64,000 nt of DNA from Halomonas sp. (GTDB lineage: Bacteria > Pseudomonadota > Gammaproteobacteria > Pseudomonadales > Halomonadaceae), in assembly GCF_029263665.1 (NCBI RefSeq), contig NZ_JAJUFQ010000005.1, positions 186,001 through 250,000 of the forward strand, in the 5' to 3' direction. Shown piece by piece: positions 25,424-34,199 of the stretch (within the stretch, counting starts at the first letter, position 1; every line of letters begins with the position of its first letter). The position numbers were made by a program, and so were the translations under genes. Under the pieces are notes generated by a model. That model was given only the letters and a program-made list of their open reading frames with translations, searched no databases and had not been told where the DNA came from.

Positions 25424-27108
25424 CACAGATTCCCCTTCTTCAGTTCGGATACGGCGAAGTCCACAGCCCGCGCAGTCAGCGCCATATAGGTCAGTGATGG
25501 ATTGACACAGGAGGCTGAAGTCATGCAGGCCCCATCCGTGACGAATACATTGGGGGCATCCCACACCTGGTTATGGGCATTGAGTACCGAAGTGGCTGGA
25601 TCACGGCCCATGCGAGCGCTTCCCATCTCATGGATGCCCATGCCAGGACCATAGTCTTTCTCTACCGCTCTAACATTCTTCACGCCGGCGGCTTCAAGGA
25701 TGTCCATGGCATCCTGAGTCATGTCCTTGCGCATGGCATGTTCGTTTTCCTTGAGCTCAACATCCATGGCCAGCACCGGCAGGCCCCACTTGTCGGTCAC
25801 GTTGTGATCCAGGGAAATGCGGTTGTCATGATATGGCAGCATTTCACCAAAGCCCGTCATGCCGACTGTCCAGCCGCCAGGCTCGCTTAGCGCCTGCTTG
25901 AAGGCAGCTCCCGGACTCAGCTCCGCGATGTTGCGTTCCCAGCCCTGACGACTGGCCGAGCCCTGATAGCCGAAGCCACGTAGATAGTCACGCTGCTCGT
26001 CACCGAGATTGCGGAAACGGGGGATATAGAAGCCCGCTGGACGGCGCCCGTAATAGTAACGGTCGTCATAGCCTTCGATGGTACCTGCCGCGCCACGGCG
26101 GAAATGGTGATCCATGACATTGTGGCCCAGCTCACCGCTGCTGCTGCCAAGGCCATCCGGCCAGATGTCCGTGGCCGAGTTCATCAGGATCCAGGTCGAG
26201 TTGAACGCAGAGGCATTGAGGAACACGACATCCGCAGTGTATTCGTAGGTCTGGTTGGTTTCTGCATCCAGGACCTCGACACCACGCGCCTTCTTCTTGT
26301 CCTTGTCGTACAGCACCTGGGTGACAATGGAGAAAGGCCGCAGGGTCAGGTTGCCGGTGGCCATGGCCGCGGGCAGAGTCGACGACTGAGTACTGAAATA
26401 CGCACCGTACGGACACCCCAGCCAGCATTTGTCACGGAACTGACAGTTGGCACGCCCTTGCTCAGGCTTGGGCTCAGTGATATTGGCCACGCGGCTATGA
26501 ATCAGATGCCGGGTTCCACCGAATGACTTCTTCAGCCGTTCGGCCATGTCCTTTTCCACTACATTCAGCGGGATAGGCGGAAGGAACTGACCATCCGGCA
26601 GCACGTCCAGGCCTTCCCGAGAACCGGAAATGCCGGCAAAACGCTCTACATGGTCGTACCAGGGTTCCAGATCGGCATAGCGGATCGGCCAGTCGATCGC
26701 GATGCCATCGCGCTGATTGGCTTCAAAATCCAGGTCCGACCAACGGTAGCTATGGCGCCCCCACATCAAGGAACGGCCACCCACGTGATAGCCTCGAAAC
26801 CAGTCAAAGCGCTTTTCCTCGACATAGGGGCAGTCCTTCTCGTTGGCCCACATGCCCTGGGTCTGCTCATTGAGCGGGTAGTCACGGCTGAGAACCGGGT
26901 AATCATCCTTCATCTGCTGGGTGGCTTCGCCTCGATGAGGATAGTCCCAGGCTTCCTTGTGAGCGTTGTGGTAATCCTTGACATGCTCGATATTGCGCCC
27001 CCGCTCAAGCATCAATACCTTGAGGCCTTTTTCTGACAGCTCCTTGGCCGCCCATCCTCCGCTGATGCCAGAGCCTACGACGATGGCATCATAATGCTGG
27101 TTCGCCAT
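25423..27108 (-). CDS. GMC oxidoreductase, predicted glucoside 3-dehydrogenase large subunit
   Basis: A 561-residue FAD enzyme of the GMC family. The dinucleotide motif is VVGSGISGGWAAKEL near the start. GYHVGGRSLMWGRHSYRW is the FAD-flanking block, and a cysteine cluster CQFRDKCWLGCPYGAYF sits mid-protein, as in sorbose/glucoside dehydrogenase members. The C-terminal GIHEMGSARMGRDPATSVLN and VNPSLTYMALT carry the catalytic His/Asn region. With the Tat-signal small subunit it would oxidise the C3 hydroxyl of glycosides in the periplasm (EC 1.1.99.13). GGAGGAAGC precedes ATG 27108. Confidence 0.87.
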   Translation of the reverse strand: MANQHYDAIVVGSGISGGWAAKELSEKGLKVLMLERGRNIEHVKDYHNAHKEAWDYPHRGEATQQMKDDYPVLSRDYPLNEQTQGMWANEKDCPYVEEKRFDWFRGYHVGGRSLMWGRHSYRWSDLDFEANQRDGIAIDWPIRYADLEPWYDHVERFAGISGSREGLDVLPDGQFLPPIPLNVVEKDMAERLKKSFGGTRHLIHSRVANITEPKPEQGRANCQFRDKCWLGCPYGAYFSTQSSTLPAAMATGNLTLRPFSIVTQVLYDKDKKKARGVEVLDAETNQTYEYTADVVFLNASAFNSTWILMNSATDIWPDGLGSSSGELGHNVMDHHFRRGAAGTIEGYDDRYYYGRRPAGFYIPRFRNLGDEQRDYLRGFGYQGSASRQGWERNIAELSPGAAFKQALSEPGGWTVGMTGFGEMLPYHDNRISLDHNVTDKWGLPVLAMDVELKENEHAMRKDMTQDAMDILEAAGVKNVRAVEKDYGPGMGIHEMGSARMGRDPATSVLNAHNQVWDAPNVFVTDGACMTSASCVNPSLTYMALTARAVDFAVSELKKGNL

Positions 27109-27175
27109 GCTTCCTCCTCCTTGCTTGTTCCGGTCTTTTTGTTGTCTCTGGACCATGTATCCAGACGGTCATTCC

Positions 27176-28063
27176 TTAGCGCTTGACCACATCCACCAGG
27201 GTGGATTTAAGGAAGCTGGCTCCCTGCTCGATGACAGCCTGTGCGTCTGCTGGCTGATCGTGTTCGATGATGTACCAGGGATTACCTTCAGCCTCGGCAG
27301 CAGGCAGAATCGCTGCCCAATCGAGAACACCTTGATCCAGGGCGGCAAAGCCCTTTTCATCCTCAGCCGTGCCTTCAGGCGCATTGTCCTTGGCGTGAAT
27401 GGCGAACAGACGGTCCTCGAAATTGGCCAGGTAATCTGCTGGATCCAGACCTGCACGAGCAACCCAGGCCACATCGACCTCTGCCATCACTTCAGGGCCT
27501 GCTGCATCCAGCAGTATTTCCAGCGCAGTTTCTCCGTCATAGGACTGCATTTCGAAATCGTGATTGTGATAGGCCAAATGCAGATCCTGCTGAGCCAGGT
27601 CATCGGCGAGTTCCCCTATTTCTTCGCCCAATGCCTGCCAGCCAGCCTTGTCGGTGGGCCGAGCCTCTTCTTCTAGATATGGAATGACGATGGTGTCGTT
27701 GCCAATGGCCTTGTGGAAAGCGACCACCTCATCCAGGTCGCTGCGCAGCTTGTCCAACTGCACATGGCTGGAGATGACCTCAAGGCCATGCTTGTCGAGC
27801 AACGTGGTCATTTCCTCGGCGCTGACATCCTGGTCACCCACCAGCTCTACGGCTTCGACACCGGCTTGCTCAACGGCGGCAAACTGCTCATCCAGGGAGC
27901 CCAGATGCCGCAATGTGTACATCTGCACGGCAATGGGCAATGCGGCTTCTTCTTGCCCGCTATCCTGAGCCCCTGCAGGCGAGGCACATAGCACGCTCAT
28001 GCCAGACAGCAGCACTCCCTTGAGCAAATGGCGATGGACAAGATTCTTTGACGTGACAGTCAT
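27176..28063 (-). CDS. exported sugar phosphate isomerase/epimerase-like TIM barrel
   Basis: A 295-residue protein with a signal peptide (LLKGVLLSGMSVLCASPAGA) and an AP-endonuclease-2-type TIM barrel: VQMYTLRHLGSLDEQFAAV, VEAVELVGDQD, LAYHNHDFEM, and DVAWVARAGLDP, then FAIHAKDNA. The acidic and His residues match the divalent-metal site of this family. Periplasmic members occur with 3-keto-glycoside gene sets and may act on 3-keto sugars, for example as epimerase or lyase. It is the first gene of the minus-strand module, behind a LacI-type operator. Confidence 0.82.
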   Translation of the reverse strand: MTVTSKNLVHRHLLKGVLLSGMSVLCASPAGAQDSGQEEAALPIAVQMYTLRHLGSLDEQFAAVEQAGVEAVELVGDQDVSAEEMTTLLDKHGLEVISSHVQLDKLRSDLDEVVAFHKAIGNDTIVIPYLEEEARPTDKAGWQALGEEIGELADDLAQQDLHLAYHNHDFEMQSYDGETALEILLDAAGPEVMAEVDVAWVARAGLDPADYLANFEDRLFAIHAKDNAPEGTAEDEKGFAALDQGVLDWAAILPAAEAEGNPWYIIEHDQPADAQAVIEQGASFLKSTLVDVVKR

Positions 28064-28153
28064 GGCGCAACGACTCCTTGTTGTTTTGAGCTGATTACGT
28101 ATCAGGCTACATGCATGCAGCCGTTCCAGGGCGGCAGTCTTGAATGGCCGGCA

Positions 28154-28171
28154 GATGTAACCGGTTACATC
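28154..28171. promoter_or_regulatory. perfect 18-bp palindrome, LacI-type operator
   Basis: GATGTAACC and GGTTACATC meet without a spacer, giving the central CG step typical of LacI/GalR-family operators. It sits about 90 bp upstream of the minus-strand 3-keto-glycoside module and about 200 bp upstream of the plus-strand ABC operon. No LacI-family gene is present in the window. Confidence 0.7.
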
Positions 28172-28305
28172 AGCTTATCATTAGTAGCTCATTCCGCACG
28201 GTTTGAGGTATCCCCAAACACTAAGACATTGGTCGCATCGACGATAGTAGTGAGAAATTTTCGGACAGTCGCAGGTAGTGGAGTCAAGGAAGTCCTTTTC
28301 GTCGA

Positions 28306-28327
28306 TTTTGTTATGTTATAAAGTTTC
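28306..28327 (+). promoter_or_regulatory. candidate Zur box
   Basis: Read on the minus strand this 22-bp site is GAAACTTTATAACATAAC plus AAAA. It matches the gammaproteobacterial Zur consensus (GAAATGTTATA-N-TATAAC core) at about 16 of 22 positions by my count. It lies 40 bp upstream of the substrate-binding protein start. The rest of the 28064-28367 gap holds only the LacI-type palindrome and no gene. Confidence 0.5.
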
Positions 28328-28367
28328 ATGCCTTTTGGACTCACCTACAGCACAAGGACATCTCGAG

Positions 28368-29888
28368 ATGCACTGGCACCACTCCCTGGCCCTGTTACTG
28401 GCAGGATCACTTTGCATAGGCTCGGCAGCCGCTGAGGATGATCGCCTGGATATCGTTGCACCCTGGGAAATCAACAGTCTGGACCCGGTCCAGTCGGGAT
28501 ATGTCTATGGCCGCATGCAGGTTGCCGAGACCCTGGTCAAGAGTGATATCGAGGGCAACCTGGTTCCAGGGCTGGCAACTGACTGGAAGAGTGAGGACGG
28601 CGGCAAGGTCTGGCACTTCACCCTGCGGGATGGCGTGCGTTTCCATGACGACAGTGACATGACAACCGAGGCGGTGGTTGCATCACTCGAACGCACTCTG
28701 GCCAACCCTGGCGCCTTGTCAGTCGCAAGGATCAAGGACATCAGCGGTGAAGGCCATACCCTGACATTTACCCTTGAATCACCTTATGCCTCGCTACCTG
28801 CCCTTCTGACGCACTACTCCAGTCAAATCCTGGCGCCCAGCGCTTATGACGAGCATGGCAAGGTGACAGCACTGATTGCCACCGGCCCCTATCGTGCTAC
28901 CAATCTGGCGCTGCCTCAGCGCCTGGAAACGGAAAGTTTCCCGCATTACTGGGGGGCTCAGCCCAGTATTACCAAAGCCAGCTATCTTGCAGCCCCCCGA
29001 GGTGAAACCCGGGCGCTGATGGCACAGAGTGGTGATGCCGACATCGCCTTTACCCTGGATGCCGCCAGCCAGGCACGCCTCAAGGCAACATCCGGTGTGA
29101 GGTTGGAAGCTGTACCGATTCCGCGCACCGTGGTAATCAAGCTGAATGCCAGCAAAGCCGGCTTTGACAACGCGGAAGCTCGGCATGCCATCAGCCAGGT
29201 CATCAATCGTCAGGGTATCGCCCGTGGTGTCATGCGCGTCGAAGATGCTGCCGCCAGCCAGTTGTTACCGCCAGGAGTTCCTGGTTGGCACCTCGACGAC
29301 CTGGCAGTGCCTGAACAGGATCTGGAAGCGGCCGAGGCCATATTGGCCAAGCAGGGCTGGCAACGTGGCGATGATGGCATCCTGGTAAAGGATGGCCAGC
29401 GCTTCAGTGCCACCCTGACGACCTTCGCCGACCGCCCGGAGCTTCCCGTCATCGCCACTGCGCTTCAGGACCAGTTCCGCCAGTTGGGCATTGATGTCAA
29501 TGTCAGCGTCGGCAATTCCAGCGATATTCCTGCCGGCCATCACGACGGTTCGCTGGACATGGGGCTGTTGGCACGTAACTTTGGCCTGGTTCCGGACCCT
29601 CTGCCGACCATCATGCAGGACTATGGACCCCAGGGTGGCGACTGGGGTGCCATGCATTGGTCCAGTGATGAACTCTCCAGCATTCTCGCTTCTCTTCAAC
29701 AAACAGACGGCACGTCGTCACGCACACAACTGGCCGCACAGGCAGCCGGGATTCTTCATCAGGAGATGCCGGTCATTCCTGTGGCCTGGTACGTGCAGAC
29801 CGCCGCGGTCAACGAGCGTCTTTCCGGCTTTGTCATCGACCCGTTCGATCAAAGTTATCGCCTCAGCGAATTGAGCTGGAGAAAATGA
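28368..29888 (+). CDS. ABC transporter periplasmic binding protein, nickel/peptide type (SBP family 5)
   Basis: A 506-residue exported binding protein with a signal peptide (SLALLLAGSLCIGSAAA). The SBP_bac_5 pattern is clear: EINSLDPVQSGYVYGRMQVA, LVPGLATDWKSEDGGKVWHF, LRDGVRFHDDSDMTTEAV, and a late VAWYVQTAAVNERLSG. By length and order it is closer to NikA-like metal or metallophore binders than to OppA. ATG 28368 with AAGGA upstream was chosen over 28278 because it starts the signal peptide. It is the first gene of a four-gene overlapping operon, behind a candidate Zur box. Confidence 0.85.
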   Translation: MHWHHSLALLLAGSLCIGSAAAEDDRLDIVAPWEINSLDPVQSGYVYGRMQVAETLVKSDIEGNLVPGLATDWKSEDGGKVWHFTLRDGVRFHDDSDMTTEAVVASLERTLANPGALSVARIKDISGEGHTLTFTLESPYASLPALLTHYSSQILAPSAYDEHGKVTALIATGPYRATNLALPQRLETESFPHYWGAQPSITKASYLAAPRGETRALMAQSGDADIAFTLDAASQARLKATSGVRLEAVPIPRTVVIKLNASKAGFDNAEARHAISQVINRQGIARGVMRVEDAAASQLLPPGVPGWHLDDLAVPEQDLEAAEAILAKQGWQRGDDGILVKDGQRFSATLTTFADRPELPVIATALQDQFRQLGIDVNVSVGNSSDIPAGHHDGSLDMGLLARNFGLVPDPLPTIMQDYGPQGGDWGAMHWSSDELSSILASLQQTDGTSSRTQLAAQAAGILHQEMPVIPVAWYVQTAAVNERLSGFVIDPFDQSYRLSELSWRK

Positions 29889-30835
29889 TGGTACGTCAGT
29901 TGTCATCGCTGCTGTCGCAGCGCCTCGTCCAGGCAGGCCTGGTGGCCTGGATCGTCGGCACCCTCACCTTTCTGCTGACCCGCTCTCTTCCCGGCGACAT
30001 GGCTTGGCGCATCGCTGCCGGGCGTTATGGCTATGAACAGGTCAACGCGGAAGCCGCTGCCGCAGTGCGGGCGGAAATGGCCCTCGACACTTCCCCCTGG
30101 AGCGCCTATCTGCACTGGCTGGGCGAACTGCTGTCCTTCAACCTGGGGCGCTCGCTGGTCAGCGGTGAAAGTGTCGCCGATGAACTGGCCCACCAATTGG
30201 GACACTCTCTCGACCTGGCACTCATGGCCGTGCTGATTGCCCTGTTGTTCGCCTTCCCGCTTGGCATCATTGCTGGCCTCAAGCCAAGAGGCATCATCGA
30301 CCGGCTAAGCCTGCTGGGCGCAGTAGCATTGCGTTCCCTGCCGCCTTTCGTGATCGGTCTGCTGTTGATCATGCTGTTCTCGGTCAGCCTTGGCTGGTTT
30401 CCTGCGGCCGGCCATGGCAGTGGAAATCACCTTTGGCTACCGGCCATGGCACTCGCCTTAGGCCTGGCTGCCGTTTCGACACGCGTCACACGGCATGCCA
30501 TGGCTCGCGTGGCGGCATCACCGTACTACTCATTTTCACGCACCAAGGGCCTGAATGGCTGGCAGACCCTGCAGCGTCACGGTCTACGCAATGTTGGCGT
30601 GCCGGTGGTGGCCTACCTCGGCGTGCAACTCATCTATCTGATCGAAGGCGTGGTGGTCATCGAATCATTGTTTGCCTGGCCTGGGATTGGACATGCCTTG
30701 GTTCATGCCGTCGTCGCCCGTGACATTCCCATGATCCAAGGTACCGCGCTGGTCATGGGCCTCGCGTTTGTCGCACTCAATACCCTGGTGGATATTGCCT
30801 GCATGATCATCGACCCAAGGAGACGCCTGGCATGA
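29885..30835 (+). CDS. ABC transporter permease, NikB/DppB type
   Basis: A 316-residue inner-membrane permease with six helices. The N-terminal helix with VGTLTFLLTRSLPGDMAWR is typical of the DppB/NikB group. The inner-membrane coupling EAA-like loop is seen as RVAASPYYSFSRTKGLNGWQ. Its ATG overlaps the end of the binding-protein gene, and its TGA overlaps the next permease start, so translation is coupled along the operon. Confidence 0.88.
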   Translation: MMVRQLSSLLSQRLVQAGLVAWIVGTLTFLLTRSLPGDMAWRIAAGRYGYEQVNAEAAAAVRAEMALDTSPWSAYLHWLGELLSFNLGRSLVSGESVADELAHQLGHSLDLALMAVLIALLFAFPLGIIAGLKPRGIIDRLSLLGAVALRSLPPFVIGLLLIMLFSVSLGWFPAAGHGSGNHLWLPAMALALGLAAVSTRVTRHAMARVAASPYYSFSRTKGLNGWQTLQRHGLRNVGVPVVAYLGVQLIYLIEGVVVIESLFAWPGIGHALVHAVVARDIPMIQGTALVMGLAFVALNTLVDIACMIIDPRRRLA

Positions 30836-31695
30836 TGGCATCATCATCCTCTACTGAACGCCACTCCCGCGGCTTGCCCACACTGACACGCCTGGGTCTG
30901 CTGCGTGGCCTGTCAGTACCCTTTGGCCGTCTGATCGGGCTCGTCATGCTGCTCTTGCTGGCTGCCTTTGCCTGGCTGACACCCCATCTGTCCACTGCCG
31001 AACCCTATCGTCAGGACTTGATGGCGACCTTGCTGCCACCGGGTAGCGAGCATTGGCTGGGCACCGACCATCTGGGGCGCAGCCTGCTCGCCCGCCTGGC
31101 CGATGCCGTGCGCCTGTCAATGGGTCTTGCCCTGCTGAGTGTCGCCAGTGCAGCGATACCAGGAATCCTGTTCGGTATCGTGGCGGGCTGGCGAGGCGGT
31201 TGGTGCGATCGCCTGTTGAGCACCCTTGCCGATTGTATCCTCGCCTTGCCCGGCCTGTTGCTGGTGCTCATGCTGGCAGCCATTGCACCTGGCAATTTCT
31301 GGACACTCTATGTCGGTATCGCACTGGTACTGTGGGTCGAGTACTTCCGTGTAGTGCGTGCCGCCACCCAGACCCTGGCCGCATCTCCTCAGGTCCAGGC
31401 ATCACGCCTCCTCGGTTTCGGCCGTTGGTACATCATTCGTCGCCACCTGTGGCCCGAACTGGCGCCGCAGGTCATGACCCTGGCCGCCTTCGGGGCAGCG
31501 ACTGCCATCCTTGCAGTTTCCTCGCTTGGCTTCGTCAGCATCGGCCTGAAGCCGCCCACCGCAGAGCTGGGCTTGATGATGACGGAGCTGTTCCCCTACT
31601 ACCAGGAAGCGCCATGGGCACTGGCCCAGCCCGTTATTGTCCTGTTTCTACTGGTCTTGAGCTTTCAACTTCTGGCTGGGAGTGAGCCGAAATGA
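30832..31695 (+). CDS. ABC transporter permease, NikC/DppC type
   Basis: A 287-residue permease pairing with the preceding one. After the first helix comes the family motif HWLGTDHLGRSLLARLADAV, and the coupling loop reads VQASRLLGFGRWYIIRRHLW. FVSIGLKPPTAELGLMM near the C-terminus is the usual DppC end block. It overlaps both neighbours by 4 bases. Confidence 0.88.
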   Translation: MMASSSSTERHSRGLPTLTRLGLLRGLSVPFGRLIGLVMLLLLAAFAWLTPHLSTAEPYRQDLMATLLPPGSEHWLGTDHLGRSLLARLADAVRLSMGLALLSVASAAIPGILFGIVAGWRGGWCDRLLSTLADCILALPGLLLVLMLAAIAPGNFWTLYVGIALVLWVEYFRVVRAATQTLAASPQVQASRLLGFGRWYIIRRHLWPELAPQVMTLAAFGAATAILAVSSLGFVSIGLKPPTAELGLMMTELFPYYQEAPWALAQPVIVLFLLVLSFQLLAGSEPK

Positions 31696-33110
31696 GCATC
31701 GTCATGGACGTCCGTGAACTGAGCGTCACCACGCGAAGCCCCACGCCAGATATTCTGGTGCACCCGATTTCCTTCTCTCTGAAAGCAGGTCAGCCTTTGA
31801 CTCTGCTGGGGGAAACAGGCTCAGGCAAAAGCCTTCTGGCCCAGGCCCTCATGGGCAACCTGCCGCGTGAATTGCAGGCTTCTGGCCAAGTCTTCGTCGA
31901 TGGCGTCGACCTTCTGCAACTGCCACCTCGACAGCGGCAACGCTGGTGGGGACGACGCATGGCCATGCTGCCCCAGGAGCCCTGGCATGCCCTGGATCCG
32001 ACAATGGCCATCGACCAGCAGATCAGTGAAGGCTATCGCCTGGTCGCGGGGCTATCAGCGCAGCAAGCCGAAGAAACGGCCTTGGTCGATCTGGAACAAC
32101 TGGATCTCAAGCAGGTGGAAGGATACCTGCCCAGCGAGCTTTCAGGTGGAATGGCCCAGAGAGCGGCTTTCGCTGCCGCTCGAACCGGAGCAGCCACCAT
32201 CGTCATCGCCGACGAGCCTACCAAGGGACTGGATAATGCACGTCGTGATGATGTCGTTCGACTCCTGGCTCAGGCCGCACGGGAGCAGGGTGTCCTGCTC
32301 ACCATCACCCATGACATTGCGGTGGCCCGGCAATTGAGCCAGCTAGGCGGCGACATCATGATCGTCAAATCGGGAAAATGCATGGAGCATGGCCCAGCCC
32401 ACGACATACTCGACAATCCAGCCAGCGACTACGGCCAACGCCTGCTGGCAGCAGACCCGCAGTCCTGGCCAGCGGTGCAACATACCCAGCGCCCCCTCCC
32501 TTCACCCATCATCGAGGCACAATCCGTCACCAAGACTCGGGGAGGAAAGCTGCTGTTCCAGGATCTTTCCTTGAGCCTGTCACCCGGTGAGATCGTTGGC
32601 ATCACCGGTCCCAGTGGCTGTGGCAAGAGCACCCTGGGAGACATGCTGCTGGGCCTGGTCAAACCTGACCGGGGGAAGGTCTGCAGGAGCAATGACTATT
32701 CCCCCAGGCGCTTCCAGAAGCTGTACCAGGACCCGCCTGCCGCCTTCTCTCCCTATTGGACAATGGGTACGTTGCTGGCAGACCTGTGTCGCCTGCACCG
32801 TATCGAGCACAGGCGCATCCCTTCATTGCTCAAACGCCTGGAACTACACCCGGACTTGCTGGGACGCCGTCCCGATGCCATTTCTGGTGGAGAACTACAG
32901 CGTTTTGCCATCCTGCGTGCCTTGTTGCTGGATCCCGTCTTCCTGTTTGCCGACGAGCCAACCTCTCGACTTGACCCCATTACCCAGCAGGAAACCATCG
33001 CCTTACTGGTGGAACTGGCTCGGGAAAGACACTGCGCGCTACTTCTGGTGAGCCACGACGAAGCGCTGGTTCAGCACAGTTGCGACCGACAGATAGCACT
33101 GCATCATTGA
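31692..33110 (+). CDS. fused double ATPase of nickel/peptide-type ABC importer (NikD-NikE-like fusion)
   Basis: A single 472-residue protein carries two complete ABC ATPase domains. Domain 1 (to about residue 250) has Walker A LLGETGSGKS, signature LSGGMAQRAAFA and Walker B TIVIADEPTKGLD. Domain 2 (about 270-470) has ITGPSGCGKST, ISGGELQRFAILRALL and VFLFADEPTSRLD. In Nik and Opp systems these are usually two genes. Domain 2 is short, so it lacks the long C-terminal solute-binding extension of OppD/F. A strong hairpin ends the operon downstream. Confidence 0.87.
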   Translation: MSIVMDVRELSVTTRSPTPDILVHPISFSLKAGQPLTLLGETGSGKSLLAQALMGNLPRELQASGQVFVDGVDLLQLPPRQRQRWWGRRMAMLPQEPWHALDPTMAIDQQISEGYRLVAGLSAQQAEETALVDLEQLDLKQVEGYLPSELSGGMAQRAAFAAARTGAATIVIADEPTKGLDNARRDDVVRLLAQAAREQGVLLTITHDIAVARQLSQLGGDIMIVKSGKCMEHGPAHDILDNPASDYGQRLLAADPQSWPAVQHTQRPLPSPIIEAQSVTKTRGGKLLFQDLSLSLSPGEIVGITGPSGCGKSTLGDMLLGLVKPDRGKVCRSNDYSPRRFQKLYQDPPAAFSPYWTMGTLLADLCRLHRIEHRRIPSLLKRLELHPDLLGRRPDAISGGELQRFAILRALLLDPVFLFADEPTSRLDPITQQETIALLVELARERHCALLLVSHDEALVQHSCDRQIALHH

Positions 33111-33202
33111 CGTTTTCCCACACAAGAATGCCTCGACTATCGACGGCAGACCGTGGACATGACCGGCACCGCTCCTTATCATCGCTTCATTTATCGAATT
33201 GA

Positions 33203-33225
33203 ACGCCGCCCAAGATGGGCGGCGT
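33203..33225 (+). terminator. intrinsic terminator after ABC operon
   Basis: ACGCCGCCCA and TGGGCGGCGT form a 10-bp perfect stem with a 3-base loop, about 90 bp past the ATPase stop. A run of T follows 11 bases later. It separates the ABC operon from the downstream trio. Confidence 0.7.
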
Positions 33226-33283
33226 GACGAGTCGATTTTTCACCATCATTTTCATGTATTGCCGATACAAGGACGCTAGCGTC

Positions 33284-34138
33284 ATGCCATTTCGACCGAT
33301 TTCTGTCTTTCCCCTGGTGGGCGCACTGCTGTTAGGCGGCTGTGCCCTGACGCCGGTCGATCGCACGCCTCCTCCAGCTCCTGTTACTCCTGCCCAATTC
33401 GATGCGGGCCTCGCCCGGCTAGAGGCCCAGCTGGCCAGCCAGTGCAGCCTGACTCAGAGCATGCTGAGCGAAGGTGCTGTACGCGATCAGGTGCTCAACT
33501 CCGACGTCCGTGCCATCAATGGCCAGCTGCGTAGCCTGCGGACTGAACTGGCCAATGCCGCTAGTGCATCCACTCCCGCACCGGCAGCCAGTGAGTGTCG
33601 CCATGTCAATGTCGACGGAGTCAGTGACAAGGAGCTGGTCGGTCGCAACGAATGGATCGGCCTGCCCAGTATCGGCACATACCTCAAGGCCCGTATCGAT
33701 TCCGGAGCCAACACCTCTTCTCTGAGTGCCCAGGATATCCGCACCTTTGAGCGCGATGGTGATTCCTGGGTACGCTTCAAGCTTGGCCTCACTGATGACG
33801 ATGTCGCCATTGATAGTGTTCGGGACAAGTGGATCGAAGCCCCGATCGAACGCGAGGTCAAGGTGACACAGGCCAATGGCTCGCAGAGCCGCCCTGTTGT
33901 CAGCCTTTTGATGACCCTGGGCCCTATTCGGGAACAGGTGGAATTTACGCTTGCCGACCGTACCGAGCTCAATTACCCAGTATTGTTGGGCCGCCGGTTC
34001 CTGATGGATATCGCTATCATCGATGTAGCGGAGCACTATCTCCATGCTCGCCCCGAGTTCCCTGGCGGCGAGCCTGCCAGTGACTCTGCCGATGAAGAAG
34101 CTACCGACGCCAAGCAAGACGATCAGGAATCTCTCTGA
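33284..34138 (+). CDS. retropepsin-like aspartic protease, lipoprotein ('ATP-dependent zinc protease' family)
   Basis: A 284-residue envelope protein of PF05618. The lipoprotein signal ends in the lipobox LLGGC (FPLVGALLLGGCALTP). A coiled-coil-like segment follows. The catalytic domain starts at GRNEWIGLPSIGTYLKARID and has the aspartic-protease signature DSGANTSSLSA, then LLGRRFLMDIAIIDV, as in retropepsins. The database name with zinc is historical. It ends with an acidic tail. Upstream GTG/ATG starts would hide the signal peptide, so 33284 is preferred. It starts a conserved trio with the next two genes. Confidence 0.82.
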   Translation: MPFRPISVFPLVGALLLGGCALTPVDRTPPPAPVTPAQFDAGLARLEAQLASQCSLTQSMLSEGAVRDQVLNSDVRAINGQLRSLRTELANAASASTPAPAASECRHVNVDGVSDKELVGRNEWIGLPSIGTYLKARIDSGANTSSLSAQDIRTFERDGDSWVRFKLGLTDDDVAIDSVRDKWIEAPIEREVKVTQANGSQSRPVVSLLMTLGPIREQVEFTLADRTELNYPVLLGRRFLMDIAIIDVAEHYLHARPEFPGGEPASDSADEEATDAKQDDQESL

Positions 34139-34199
34139 GACCCAATGCCAGTATGCCGGGCCTCCCATCCCGGCATTACGTCCCTAGCAAGGAAGAATC

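Noticed and set aside
24824..25489. Plus-strand 221-residue reading frame
   Set aside because: It is antisense to the Tat-signal small subunit, whose family match and TGATG coupling are clear.
28064..28367. Metal or vitamin riboswitch in the leader of the ABC operon
   Set aside because: No conserved riboswitch core or paired stems could be recognised. The clear signals there are protein-type palindromes.
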